From the NCBI RefSeq assembly GCF_030269125.1, contig NZ_BSSM01000028.1:1-64000 (forward strand): 64,000 bases of DNA, given 5' to 3'. Positions 16,956 through 26,824 of this stretch are shown one piece after another. The stretch's first letter is position 1, and each line of letters opens with the position of its first letter. The notes under the pieces were generated by a model, which saw only the letters and a program-made list of their open reading frames with translations, was not told where the DNA came from and did no database searches. Position numbers and translations under genes: made by a program. Source of the stretch: Streptomyces hygroscopicus subsp. hygroscopicus. GTDB taxonomy: Bacteria; Actinomycetota; Actinomycetes; Streptomycetales; Streptomycetaceae.

Positions 16956-17780
16956 GTGAGTGCTGATCCGACGCAGACGCTCGCTTTCGACACGAGCTGC
17001 CACCTGTTCAGCGGGTGCGGCTTCAACACCGTCGCTCCCGGCCTGCACTCGTTCCTCTTCGAGCCGATCTGGGGGAACACGAACGGCCTCTACTTCAACA
17101 AGCCGATGCTGCTGGCCCTGCTCGGCTCCATCATCGTCGTTGGCTTCTTCTGGGCCGCGTTCGGCAAGCCCAAGGTCGTCCCGGGCAAGCTCCAGATGGT
17201 CGCCGAGGCCGGCTACGACTTCGTGCGCCGCGGTGTCGTCTACGAGACCATCGGCAAGAAGGAAGGCGAGAAGTACGTCCCGCTGGTCGTCTCGCTCTTC
17301 TTCTTCGTCTGGATGATGAACCTCTGGTCGGTCATCCCGGTCGCCCAGTTCCCGGTCACGTCGATCATCGCGTACCCGATCGTCCTGGCCGCGATCGTCT
17401 ACATCGTCTGGGTCTCCCTCACTTTCAAGCGGCACGGATTCGTCGGGGCCTTCAAGAACTTCACGGGCTATGACAAGTCGCTCGGCCCGGTGCTGCCGCT
17501 GGCCATGACGATCGAGTTCTTCTCGAACCTGCTGGTCCGTCCCTTCACGCACGCCGTACGACTGTTCGCGAACATGTTCGCCGGCCACACGCTGATCGTG
17601 CTCTTCACGATCGCCAGCTGGTACATGCTGAACGGCATCGGCATCGCCTACTCCGGCGTGTCGTTCGTGATGACGATCGTCATGACCGCCTTCGAGCTCT
17701 TCATCCAGGCCGTCCAGGCGTACGTCTTCGTCCTGCTGACCTGCTCCTACATTCAGGGCGCGCTCGCCGAGCACCACTGA
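16956..17780 (+). CDS. atpB: F1Fo ATP synthase subunit a
   Basis: 274 aa, forms the proton half-channels beside the c-ring. Five to six membrane segments are visible. The essential arginine helix is NLLVRPFTHAVRLFANMFAGH, carrying the conserved R-L-F-A-N-M core, and the last helix is FELFIQAVQAYVFVLLTCSYI with the expected polar residues. GTG 16956 is chosen because AAGGAG sits 7 bp upstream. An ATG at 16920 would add 12 residues without support. Confidence 0.94.
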   Translation: MSADPTQTLAFDTSCHLFSGCGFNTVAPGLHSFLFEPIWGNTNGLYFNKPMLLALLGSIIVVGFFWAAFGKPKVVPGKLQMVAEAGYDFVRRGVVYETIGKKEGEKYVPLVVSLFFFVWMMNLWSVIPVAQFPVTSIIAYPIVLAAIVYIVWVSLTFKRHGFVGAFKNFTGYDKSLGPVLPLAMTIEFFSNLLVRPFTHAVRLFANMFAGHTLIVLFTIASWYMLNGIGIAYSGVSFVMTIVMTAFELFIQAVQAYVFVLLTCSYIQGALAEHH

Positions 17781-17854
17781 GTCAGTCCGCCCCGAAACCC
17801 CCGGTCGTCCGGTGGCCAACCCCCACCGGTCCGTAAAGAAAAGGAAGAACTGGC

Positions 17855-18082
17855 ATGTCCCAGACCCTTGCCGCTGTCACTGGTTCGCTCAGCTCCGTCG
17901 GTTACGGCCTTGCGGCCATCGGCCCCGGCGTCGGCGTCGGCATCATCTTCGGTAACGGCACGCAGGCCCTCGCGCGTCAGCCCGAGGCTGCGGGCCTGAT
18001 CCGCGCCAACCAGATCCTCGGCTTCGCGTTCTGTGAGGCGCTGGCCCTGATCGGCCTCGTCATGCCGTTCGTCTACAAGTAA
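17855..18082 (+). CDS. atpE: F1Fo ATP synthase subunit c
   Basis: 75 aa hairpin of two membrane helices joined by the polar loop ARQPE (R41-Q42-P43). E61 in FAFCEALAL is the proton-binding carboxylate, and the GxGxGxG run (GPGVGVGIIFGNG) lines the first helix. Gly-rich helices pack the rotor ring. A strong ribosome binding site (AAAGGAAGAA) fits the need for many copies per complex. Confidence 0.96.
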   Translation: MSQTLAAVTGSLSSVGYGLAAIGPGVGVGIIFGNGTQALARQPEAAGLIRANQILGFAFCEALALIGLVMPFVYK

Positions 18083-18124
18083 GACGAACGTCAGCGACAG
18101 CCCTAATCGACGAAAGGCACTGAG

Positions 18125-18670
18125 ATGACCCACTCATGGGTTCAGTTTGCGGCGGAGCAGGAGAATCCCCTCGTTCCGCCGTGGCCGGAGCTCGTCATCG
18201 GCCTGATCGCCTTCGTCATCGTCTTCGGCTTCCTCGCCAAGAAGCTCCTCCCGAACATCAACAAGGTTCTGGAAGAGCGCCGCGAGGCCATCGAGGGCGG
18301 TATCGAAAAGGCCGAGGCCGCGCAGACCGAGGCCCAGAGCGTCCTTGAGCAGTACAAGGCCCAGCTCGCCGAGGCACGGCACGAGGCCGCGCGACTGCGC
18401 CAGGAGGCGCAGGAGCAGGGTGCCGCGCTCATCGCCGAGATGCGGGCCGAGGGCCAGCGGCAGCGCGAGGAGATCGTCGCCGCCGGTCACGCGCAGATCG
18501 AGGCCGACCGCAAGGCCGCCGCGTCCGCGCTGCGCCAGGACGTCGGCAAGCTCGCCACCGACCTGGCCGGCAAGCTCGTCGGTGAGTCCCTGGAGGACCA
18601 CGCCCGACAGAGCCGTGTGATCGACCGCTTCCTCGACGAGCTCGAGGAGAAGGCCGAGGCCGCGCGATGA
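18125..18670 (+). CDS. atpF: F1Fo ATP synthase subunit b
   Basis: 181 aa peripheral-stalk subunit. One N-terminal membrane helix (ELVIGLIAFVIVFGFLAKKLLP, ~20-40) is followed by a long charged Ala/Glu/Gln/Arg coiled coil that reaches to the top of F1 and contacts delta. Typical b-subunit features are LPNINKVLEERREAIE just after the membrane helix and QAEIEADRKAA-like heptads. Its stop overlaps the atpH start by 4 bp (ATGA). Confidence 0.94.
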   Translation: MTHSWVQFAAEQENPLVPPWPELVIGLIAFVIVFGFLAKKLLPNINKVLEERREAIEGGIEKAEAAQTEAQSVLEQYKAQLAEARHEAARLRQEAQEQGAALIAEMRAEGQRQREEIVAAGHAQIEADRKAAASALRQDVGKLATDLAGKLVGESLEDHARQSRVIDRFLDELEEKAEAAR

Positions 18671-19482
18671 ACGGAGCGAGCCGCGAGGCCCTGGCAGCCG
18701 CACGGGAGCGTCTCGACGCGCTGACGGACTCCACGTCCGTGGACGCGGGCACGCTCGCCGACGAGCTGGCGGCCGTCACCGCGCTGCTCGACCGCGAGGC
18801 CGGCCTGCGCCGGGTTCTCACCGACCCGGCGCAGTCCGGAGAGGCCAAGGCGGAGCTGGTCCAGCGCCTGCTCGGCGCCCAGGTCAGCGGCGCTACCGCC
18901 GACCTGGTGGCCGGCATGGCCCGCGCCCGCTGGTCGCAGCCCCGCGACCTGGTGGACGCGCTGGAGGAGCTGGCGGACGTCGCCGACCTCACCGCCGCGG
19001 AGAAGCGTGGCAACCTCGACGAGGTCGAGGACGAGCTGTTCCGGTTCGGCCGGATCGTCTCTTCCAGCACCGAGCTGCGCGCCGCCCTGACCGACCGCGC
19101 CGCGGACGCCGGGGCCAAGACCGAGCTGCTGCACCGGCTGCTCGGCGGACGGGCCAAGCCCGCCACCGAGCGTCTGGTCGCGCGCCTCGTGACCGCGCCG
19201 CGTGGTCGTAGCCTGGAAGCGGGACTGGAGTCCCTGTCCAAGCTGGCCGCGGAGCGCCGGGACCGTCTGGTCGCCGTCGTCACCTCGGCGGTGCCGCTGA
19301 GCGACGCCCAGAAGCAGCGCCTCGGCGCCGCCCTCGGCAAGCTCTACGGCCGCCGGATGCACCTCAACCTGGACGTGGACCCCGACGTCGTCGGTGGCAT
19401 GCGCGTGCAGGTCGGTGACGAGGTCATCAACGGTTCGCTCGCGGACCGTCTGGACGAGGCCGCCCGCCGCCTGGCGAGCTAG
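18667..19482 (+). CDS. atpH: F1Fo ATP synthase subunit delta
   Basis: 271 aa, longer than the ~180 aa E. coli delta, as expected for actinobacteria, where the N-terminal extension enlarges the stator connector. The conserved C-terminal part includes AVVTSAVPLSDAQKQRLGAALGKLYGRRMHLNLDVDPDVVGGMRVQVGDEVIN-type delta/OSCP features (the LNLDVDPDVVGGMRVQVGD block). It links subunit b to the F1 head. It overlaps atpF by 4 bp and is separated from atpA by 160 bp containing a nested hairpin. Confidence 0.92.
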   Translation: MNGASREALAAARERLDALTDSTSVDAGTLADELAAVTALLDREAGLRRVLTDPAQSGEAKAELVQRLLGAQVSGATADLVAGMARARWSQPRDLVDALEELADVADLTAAEKRGNLDEVEDELFRFGRIVSSSTELRAALTDRAADAGAKTELLHRLLGGRAKPATERLVARLVTAPRGRSLEAGLESLSKLAAERRDRLVAVVTSAVPLSDAQKQRLGAALGKLYGRRMHLNLDVDPDVVGGMRVQVGDEVINGSLADRLDEAARRLAS

Positions 19483-19548
19483 CCGCGACGCGACAGCGCC
19501 GCAGCACCTCGACATACCGAGAAATAGCAGTACGTACTTACGGCCCTG

Positions 19549-19622
19549 GTTGGGCCGTGCAGAGGATTCACCTCCTGTTGGGGGGAGTCCCCATCCCCCC
19601 AAAGTGAAACTTCGGGCCCAAC
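19549..19622 (+). promoter_or_regulatory. Nested hairpin between atpH and atpA
   Basis: Outer arms GTTGGGCC (19549-19556) and GGCCCAAC (19615-19622) pair perfectly. Inside them TTGGGGGGA (19578-19586) and TCCCCCCAA (19594-19602) form a 9-bp stem with a 7-nt loop. Between the two left arms lies CACCTCCTG (19570-19578), a match to the 16S anti-Shine-Dalgarno sequence. The structure ends one base before AAGGAG, the atpA ribosome binding site (19623-19628). It could control atpA translation or processing of the atp mRNA. Confidence 0.7.
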
Positions 19623-19642
19623 AAGGAGAGCAGGGAACCCAG

Positions 19643-21235
19643 ATGGCGGAGCTCACGATCCGGCCGGAGGAGATCCGGGACGCGCTGGAGAACTTCGTCC
19701 AGTCGTACAAGCCGGACGCGGCCTCGCGCGAGGAGGTCGGTACGGTCACCGTCGCCGGCGACGGCATCGCGAAGATCGAGGGTCTTCCCTCGGCCATGGC
19801 CAACGAACTGCTGAAGTTCGAGGACGGTACCCTCGGCCTCGCCCTCAACCTCGAGGAGCGCGAGATCGGTGCCGTCGTCCTCGGTGAGTTCAGCGGTGTC
19901 GAGGAGGGCCAGCCGGTCACGCGCACCGGCGAGGTGCTCTCCGTCGCGGTCGGCGAGGGCTACCTCGGCCGTGTCGTCGACCCGCTCGGCAACCCGATCG
20001 ACGGCCTCGGCGAGATCGAGACGTCCGGCCGCCGCGCCCTCGAACTGCAGGCCCCCACGGTCATGCAGCGCAAGTCGGTGCACGAGCCGATGGAGACCGG
20101 CTACAAGGCCGTCGACGCGATGACCCCGATCGGCCGTGGTCAGCGTCAGCTGATCATCGGTGACCGCCAGACCGGCAAGACCGCCCTGGCCGTCGACACC
20201 ATCATCAACCAGCGCGACAACTGGCGCACCGGCGACCCGAAGAAGCAGGTCCGCTGCATCTACGTCGCCATCGGCCAGAAGGGCTCCACCATCGCGGGCG
20301 TGCGCCGCTCGCTGGAGGAGAACGGCGCCCTGGAGTACACGACCATCGTCGCCGCCCCGGCGTCCGACCCGGCCGGCTTCAAGTACCTCGCGCCGTACAC
20401 CGGTTCGGCCATCGGCCAGCAGTGGATGTACGAGGGCAAGCACGTCCTCATCATCTTCGACGACCTCTCGAAGCAGGCCGACGCCTACCGCGCCGTGTCC
20501 CTGCTGCTGCGCCGCCCGCCGGGCCGTGAGGCCTACCCGGGTGACGTCTTCTACCTGCACTCGCGTCTGCTGGAGCGCTGCGCCAAGCTCTCCGACGAGA
20601 TGGGTGCCGGTTCGATGACCGGTCTGCCGATCGTCGAGACCAAGGCCAACGACGTCTCGGCGTTCATCCCGACCAACGTCATCTCCATCACCGACGGCCA
20701 GTGCTTCCTGGAGTCGGACCTGTTCAACGCCGGTCAGCGTCCCGCGCTGAACGTCGGTATCTCGGTCTCCCGAGTCGGTGGCTCCGCCCAGCACAAGGCG
20801 ATGCGCCAGGTCTCCGGCCGTCTGCGCGTGGACCTCGCCCAGTTCCGCGAGCTGGAGGCGTTCGCCGCCTTCGGTTCCGACCTGGACGCGGCCTCGAAGT
20901 CGCAGCTGGAGCGCGGTCAGCGCATGGTCGAGCTGCTGAAGCAGGACCAGTACCAGCCGATGGCCACCGAGGACCAGGTCGTCTCCGTGTGGGCCGGCAC
21001 CAACGGCCGTATGGACGACGTCCCGGTCGCCGACATCCGCCGCTTCGAGCGGGAGCTGCTGGACTTCCTGCACCGCAAGCACCAGGGCCTGATGACCTCC
21101 ATCAAGGAGGGCGCCAAGATGTCGAACGACACGATCCAGGCGATCGACGACGCGGTGGCCGAGTTCAAGAAGCAGTTCGAGACCTCGGACGGCAAGCTGC
21201 TCGGCGAGGACACTCCTGCCGCTGCCGCCAAGTGA
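19643..21235 (+). CDS. atpA: F1Fo ATP synthase subunit alpha
   Basis: 530 aa, non-catalytic nucleotide-binding subunit of F1. Beta-barrel N-terminal domain, then P-loop GDRQTGKT (173-180), Walker B HVLIIFDDLSKQADAYR, the arginine finger region GISVSRVGGSAQ, and the helical C-terminal domain. The start ATG 19643 follows AAGGAGAGCAGGGA. The frame is open further upstream but that sequence is the atpH-atpA spacer. Confidence 0.97.
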   Translation: MAELTIRPEEIRDALENFVQSYKPDAASREEVGTVTVAGDGIAKIEGLPSAMANELLKFEDGTLGLALNLEEREIGAVVLGEFSGVEEGQPVTRTGEVLSVAVGEGYLGRVVDPLGNPIDGLGEIETSGRRALELQAPTVMQRKSVHEPMETGYKAVDAMTPIGRGQRQLIIGDRQTGKTALAVDTIINQRDNWRTGDPKKQVRCIYVAIGQKGSTIAGVRRSLEENGALEYTTIVAAPASDPAGFKYLAPYTGSAIGQQWMYEGKHVLIIFDDLSKQADAYRAVSLLLRRPPGREAYPGDVFYLHSRLLERCAKLSDEMGAGSMTGLPIVETKANDVSAFIPTNVISITDGQCFLESDLFNAGQRPALNVGISVSRVGGSAQHKAMRQVSGRLRVDLAQFRELEAFAAFGSDLDAASKSQLERGQRMVELLKQDQYQPMATEDQVVSVWAGTNGRMDDVPVADIRRFERELLDFLHRKHQGLMTSIKEGAKMSNDTIQAIDDAVAEFKKQFETSDGKLLGEDTPAAAAK

Positions 21236-21256
21236 CGTAAGGAAGGGACCTGACTC

Positions 21257-22174
21257 ATGGGAGCCCAGCTCCGGGTCTACAAGCGTCGCATCCGATCCGT
21301 CAGCGCGACCAAGAAGATCACCAAGGCGATGGAGATGATCGCCGCCTCGCGCGTCGTCAAGGCGCAGCGCAAGGTGGCGGCCTCCACGCCGTACGCGACC
21401 GAGCTGACGCGCGCGGTCACGGCGGTCGGTACGGGTTCGAACACCAAGCACCCGCTCACCACGGAGGCGGAGACCCCGACCCGTGCCGCGGTCCTGCTCC
21501 TCACGAGCGACCGCGGTCTGGCCGGCGCCTTCAACTCCAACGCCATCAAGGCGGCGGAGCAGCTGACCGAGCGCCTGGAGCGCGAGGGCAAGCAGGTCGA
21601 CTCGTACATCGTCGGCCGGCGCGGTGTCGCCCACTACAACTTCCGCGATCGCAAGGTCGCGGAGTCGTGGACGGGCTTCACCGACGAGCCGACGTACGCC
21701 GACGCCAAGAAGGTGGCGGCACCCCTGATCGAGGCCATCGAGAAGGACACGGCCGTGGGCGGCGTGGATGAGCTCCACATCGTCTACACCGAGTTCGTCT
21801 CGATGATGACGCAGACCGCGCTCGACGCCCGGCTGCTTCCGCTGCGCCTCGACGAGGTCGCCGAGGAGACGAGGTCCGAGGGCGAGATCCTCCCGCTCTA
21901 CGACTTCGAGCCCTCGGCGGAGGACGTCCTCGACGCCCTGCTGCCGCGCTACGTCGAAAGCCGCATCTACAACGCGCTGCTCCAGTCGGCCGCCTCCAAG
22001 CACGCCGCCACGCGGCGCGCGATGAAGTCGGCCACCGACAACGCGGGCGAGCTGATCAACACGCTGTCCCGCCTTGCCAACGCGGCCCGCCAGGCCGAAA
22101 TCACCCAGGAAATCAGCGAGATCGTCGGTGGCGCGAGCGCCCTGGCCGACGCGACCGCGGGGAGTGACCGATAA
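21257..22174 (+). CDS. atpG: F1Fo ATP synthase subunit gamma
   Basis: 305 aa rotor shaft. N-terminal helix AQLRVYKRRIRSVSATKKIT and C-terminal SATDNAGELINTLSRLANAARQAEITQEISEIVGGASA form the coiled-coil axle; the central LTSDRGLAGAFN is the family signature. The insert around 195-225 (VAEETRSEGEILPLYDFEPS) is of the actinobacterial type. The stop TAA shares one base with the atpD ATG (TAATG). Confidence 0.96.
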   Translation: MGAQLRVYKRRIRSVSATKKITKAMEMIAASRVVKAQRKVAASTPYATELTRAVTAVGTGSNTKHPLTTEAETPTRAAVLLLTSDRGLAGAFNSNAIKAAEQLTERLEREGKQVDSYIVGRRGVAHYNFRDRKVAESWTGFTDEPTYADAKKVAAPLIEAIEKDTAVGGVDELHIVYTEFVSMMTQTALDARLLPLRLDEVAEETRSEGEILPLYDFEPSAEDVLDALLPRYVESRIYNALLQSAASKHAATRRAMKSATDNAGELINTLSRLANAARQAEITQEISEIVGGASALADATAGSDR

Positions 22175-23610
22175 TGACCACCACTGTTGAGACCGCGACG
22201 GCTACGGGCCGCGTCGCCCGGGTCATCGGCCCGGTCGTCGACGTGGAGTTCCCCGTCGACGCGATGCCGGACATCTACCAGGCGCTGCACGTCGAGGTGG
22301 CCGACCCGGCCAACGCCGGCGAGAAGAAGACGCTGACCCTGGAGGTCGCCCAGCACCTGGGTGACGGCCTGGTCCGCACCATCTCCATGCAGCCGACCGA
22401 CGGCCTGGTCCGCCAGGCCCCGGTCCTCGACACCGGCGCGCCGATCTCGGTGCCGGTCGGCGACTTCACCAAGGGCAAGGTGTTCAACACCCTCGGTGAG
22501 GTGCTGAACGTCGACGAGCAGTACGAGGGCGAGCGCTGGCCGATCCACCGCAAGGCGCCGAACTTCGACGAGCTCGAGTCCAAGACCGAGATGTTCGAGA
22601 CGGGCGTCAAGGTCATCGACCTGCTCACCCCGTACGTCAAGGGCGGCAAGATCGGCCTGTTCGGCGGCGCCGGCGTCGGCAAGACGGTGCTCATCCAGGA
22701 GATGATCTACCGTGTCGCCAACAACCACGACGGTGTCTCCGTGTTCGCCGGTGTCGGTGAGCGCACCCGTGAGGGCAACGACCTCATCGAGGAGATGACC
22801 GACTCGGGCGTCATCGACAAGACCGCCCTCGTCTTCGGTCAGATGGACGAGCCCCCGGGCACCCGTCTGCGCGTCGCGCTGGCCGGCCTCACCATGGCCG
22901 AGTACTTCCGTGACGTCCAGAAGCAGGACGTGCTGTTCTTCATCGACAACATCTTCCGCTTCACGCAGGCCGGTTCCGAGGTCTCCACGCTGCTCGGCCG
23001 TATGCCGTCCGCGGTGGGTTACCAGCCGAACCTGGCCGACGAGATGGGTCTCCTCCAGGAGCGCATCACGTCGACCCGCGGTCACTCGATCACCTCGATG
23101 CAGGCGATCTACGTCCCCGCGGACGACCTGACCGACCCGGCCCCGGCCACCACCTTCGCCCACCTCGACGCGACGACGGTTCTCTCCCGTCCGATCTCCG
23201 AGAAGGGCATCTACCCGGCCGTGGACCCGCTGGACTCGACGTCCCGGATCCTGGACCCGCGCTACATCGCCGCGGACCACTACAACGCGGCCATGCGCGT
23301 GAAGAACATCCTGCAGAAGTACAAGGACCTGCAGGACATCATCGCGATCCTCGGTATCGACGAGCTGGGCGAGGAGGACAAGCTCGTCGTCCACCGTGCC
23401 CGTCGCGTGGAGCGCTTCCTGTCCCAGAACACCCACGTCGCCAAGCAGTTCACCGGCGTGGACGGTTCGGACGTGCCGCTGGACGAGTCGATCGCCGCGT
23501 TCAACGCGATCTGCGACGGCGAGTACGACCACTTCCCGGAGCAGGCGTTCTTCATGTGCGGTGGTCTTGACGACCTCAAGGCCAACGCTAAGGAGCTGGG
23601 CGTCTCCTGA
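22174..23610 (+). CDS. atpD: F1Fo ATP synthase subunit beta
   Basis: 478 aa catalytic subunit. P-loop GGAGVGKT (164-171), catalytic GERTREGNDL with the attacking-water glutamate, Walker B DVLFFIDNIFRFTQAG, ALAGLTMAEYFRD, and a DELGEED version of the C-terminal DELSEED lever that touches gamma/epsilon. Highly conserved across bacteria. It is followed by two strong hairpins before atpC. Confidence 0.98.
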   Translation: MTTTVETATATGRVARVIGPVVDVEFPVDAMPDIYQALHVEVADPANAGEKKTLTLEVAQHLGDGLVRTISMQPTDGLVRQAPVLDTGAPISVPVGDFTKGKVFNTLGEVLNVDEQYEGERWPIHRKAPNFDELESKTEMFETGVKVIDLLTPYVKGGKIGLFGGAGVGKTVLIQEMIYRVANNHDGVSVFAGVGERTREGNDLIEEMTDSGVIDKTALVFGQMDEPPGTRLRVALAGLTMAEYFRDVQKQDVLFFIDNIFRFTQAGSEVSTLLGRMPSAVGYQPNLADEMGLLQERITSTRGHSITSMQAIYVPADDLTDPAPATTFAHLDATTVLSRPISEKGIYPAVDPLDSTSRILDPRYIAADHYNAAMRVKNILQKYKDLQDIIAILGIDELGEEDKLVVHRARRVERFLSQNTHVAKQFTGVDGSDVPLDESIAAFNAICDGEYDHFPEQAFFMCGGLDDLKANAKELGVS

Positions 23611-23625
23611 GCCTCGTGCTCGTCC

Positions 23626-23652
23626 GAGGGGGCGGGCGCGTCCCGCCCCCTC
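23626..23652 (+). terminator. Strong hairpin between atpD and atpC
   Basis: Perfect 11-bp GC stem GAGGGGGCGGG / CCCGCCCCCTC with a 5-nt loop, 15 bp after the atpD stop and followed by TCTTCC. It could stop or stabilise the 3' end of part of the atp mRNA inside the operon, lowering atpC expression relative to atpD. Confidence 0.6.
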
Positions 23653-23680
23653 TTCCACGCCCACTAGAATTGACCCCAAC

Positions 23681-23700
23681 ACCCGGCACCCCTGCCGGGT
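23681..23700 (+). promoter_or_regulatory. Second hairpin immediately before atpC
   Basis: Perfect 8-bp stem ACCCGGCA / TGCCGGGT with a CCCC loop, ending 9 bp before the atpC ribosome binding site CGAGGAG (23708-23714). TAGAAT (23665-23670), a good -10 box, precedes it, so atpC may also have its own weak promoter. Confidence 0.5.
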
Positions 23701-23720
23701 GGTGACCCGAGGAGCCACCC

Positions 23721-24095
23721 TTGGCTGCTGAGCTGCACGTCGAGCTGGTCGCCGCGGACCGCCAGGTCTGGTCCGGCGAGGCCACCCTGGTCGTCGCGCG
23801 CACCACCTCCGGCGACATCGGCGTCATGCCCGGTCACCAGCCGCTGCTCGGTGTGCTGGAGTCGGGCCCGGTGACCATCCGTACGAGTGATGGCGGAACG
23901 GTCGTCGCCGCGGTGCACGGCGGTTTCGTCTCGTTCGCGGACAACAAGCTGTCCCTGCTGGCCGAGATCGCCGAGCTGTCGGACGAGATCGATGTCCAGC
24001 GCACGGAGCGGGAACTCGAGCGCGCGAAGGCGGAGGGCGACGCCGCCGCCGAGCGCCGCGCGGACGTCCGACTTCGTGCGGCGGCCGCGCGCTGA
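23721..24095 (+). CDS. atpC: F1Fo ATP synthase subunit epsilon
   Basis: 124 aa. The N-terminal ten-strand beta-sandwich has ELHVELVAADRQVWSGEATLVVARTTSGDIGVMPGHQPLLGV, of which GDIGVMPGHQPLLGVL is the family signature. A short C-terminal helical hairpin (DVQRTERELERAKAEGDAAAERRADVR) can inhibit ATP hydrolysis. TTG start at 23721, set by CGAGGAGCCACCC. A TTG codon and two upstream hairpins both point to reduced synthesis relative to alpha/beta. Confidence 0.94.
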   Translation: MAAELHVELVAADRQVWSGEATLVVARTTSGDIGVMPGHQPLLGVLESGPVTIRTSDGGTVVAAVHGGFVSFADNKLSLLAEIAELSDEIDVQRTERELERAKAEGDAAAERRADVRLRAAAAR

Positions 24096-24121
24096 CCCAG
24101 CCGCGCGGTACGTTGACATCA

Positions 24122-24187
24122 CTCAGCCGCGGCCGGCCCGGAGCAATCCGGTGCCGGTCGCGGCTGAGGCAGATGTAGGTGTTTTTT
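24122..24187 (+). terminator. atp operon terminator
   Basis: CTCAGCCGCG / CGCGGCTGAG arms extend inward (one G-U) to a 15-bp stem (24122-24136 with 24154-24168) and a further CCGG stem. A T-run (24182-24187) follows 13 bp later. It ends the nine-gene atp operon. Confidence 0.75.
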
Positions 24188-24247
24188 CCGTTTCATTACT
24201 CAGTAGTAGAAGCAGTTCCTACCTAGGAGACGAGGAGGTCGGTGCCG

Positions 24248-24694
24248 ATGGTCCTCGCTCTGACTGTGTGCGGGATCGTGGTCGCGCTCGTGGTGGTCGG
24301 GCTGTTTCTGTTCGGGCTGCGCCGCCGGCTCATCCAGCGCTCGGGCGGGACCTTCGACTGCTCCCTGCGCTGGGACGTGGCCGAGAAACCGGACACGGGC
24401 GGCAAGGGCTGGAGCTACGGCGTCGCGCGGTACAACGGCGACCGCATCGAGTGGTACCGGGTCTTCTCCTACGCCTTCCGCCCCCGCCGCGTCCTGGAGC
24501 GCTCCCAGATCGAGGTGGCCGGACGCCGGCTGCCCGAGGGCGAGGAGGAACTGGCGCTGCTGTCCGACGCGGTGGTCCTCGCCTGTGTCCACAGGGGCAC
24601 GCGCCTCGAACTCGCCATGAGCGAGGACGCGCTGACCGGTTTCCTCGCGTGGCTGGAGGCGGCCCCGCCCGGTCAGCGGGTGAACGTGGCGTAG
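24248..24694 (+). CDS. DUF2550 membrane protein
   Basis: 148 aa. One N-terminal membrane helix (VLALTVCGIVVALVVVGLFLFGL) is followed by a basic RRRLIQR segment and a cytoplasmic beta-rich domain (GGTFDCSLRWD, WSYGVARYNGDRIEWYRVFSY, SEDALTGFLAWLE). This is the DUF2550 family found directly after atpC throughout actinobacteria; its function is unknown. ATG 24248 has GAGGAGGT 8 bp upstream; the in-frame GTG 24242 is too close to that site. Confidence 0.85.
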   Translation: MVLALTVCGIVVALVVVGLFLFGLRRRLIQRSGGTFDCSLRWDVAEKPDTGGKGWSYGVARYNGDRIEWYRVFSYAFRPRRVLERSQIEVAGRRLPEGEEELALLSDAVVLACVHRGTRLELAMSEDALTGFLAWLEAAPPGQRVNVA

Positions 24695-24724
24695 CCGTGT
24701 TCACCCTCCCCCGGGTGAACACGG
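24695..24724. terminator. Bidirectional terminator between convergent genes
   Basis: CCGTGTTCACCC / GGGTGAACACGG form a perfect 12-bp stem with a 6-nt loop between the DUF2550 gene (+) and chiC (-). Confidence 0.75.
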
Positions 24725-24757
24725 GAGAGGGTGAACGGGCGTCGGCGCTGTTCGCTC

Positions 24758-26593
<1,836 letters not shown>

Positions 26594-26660
26594 CGAGCGC
26601 CTCCCTCGGTAGTGGGGGTGACGGGGGGCATGACTGAGCCTTCATGCCCACGGTGCTGCG

Positions 26661-26702
26661 AGGGTAGAAAGGTCTGGACCATGGGTCAATAGGTCTGGAC
26701 CA
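26661..26702 (-). promoter_or_regulatory. chiC promoter with two 12-bp direct repeats
   Basis: Read on the minus strand, TTGACC (26689-26684) and TACCCT (26666-26661) are separated by exactly 17 bp. TGGTCCAGACCT occurs at 26702-26691, just upstream of -35, and at 26681-26670, inside the spacer, 21 bp apart. The same repeats are known in other Streptomyces chitinase promoters, where they mediate chitin induction and glucose repression and resemble DasR boxes. Confidence 0.9.
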
Positions 26703-26824
26703 ATCCAACTCCCGTTTACCCCCGTGTGATTGGGGGGTTTTCCCCATCGGGAGAGGGTCTTGGCGCTGCGTACGATCGCTGTGACTGATCGACGATCTGA
26801 TTCACCGTGTACGGGGGACCTCTC

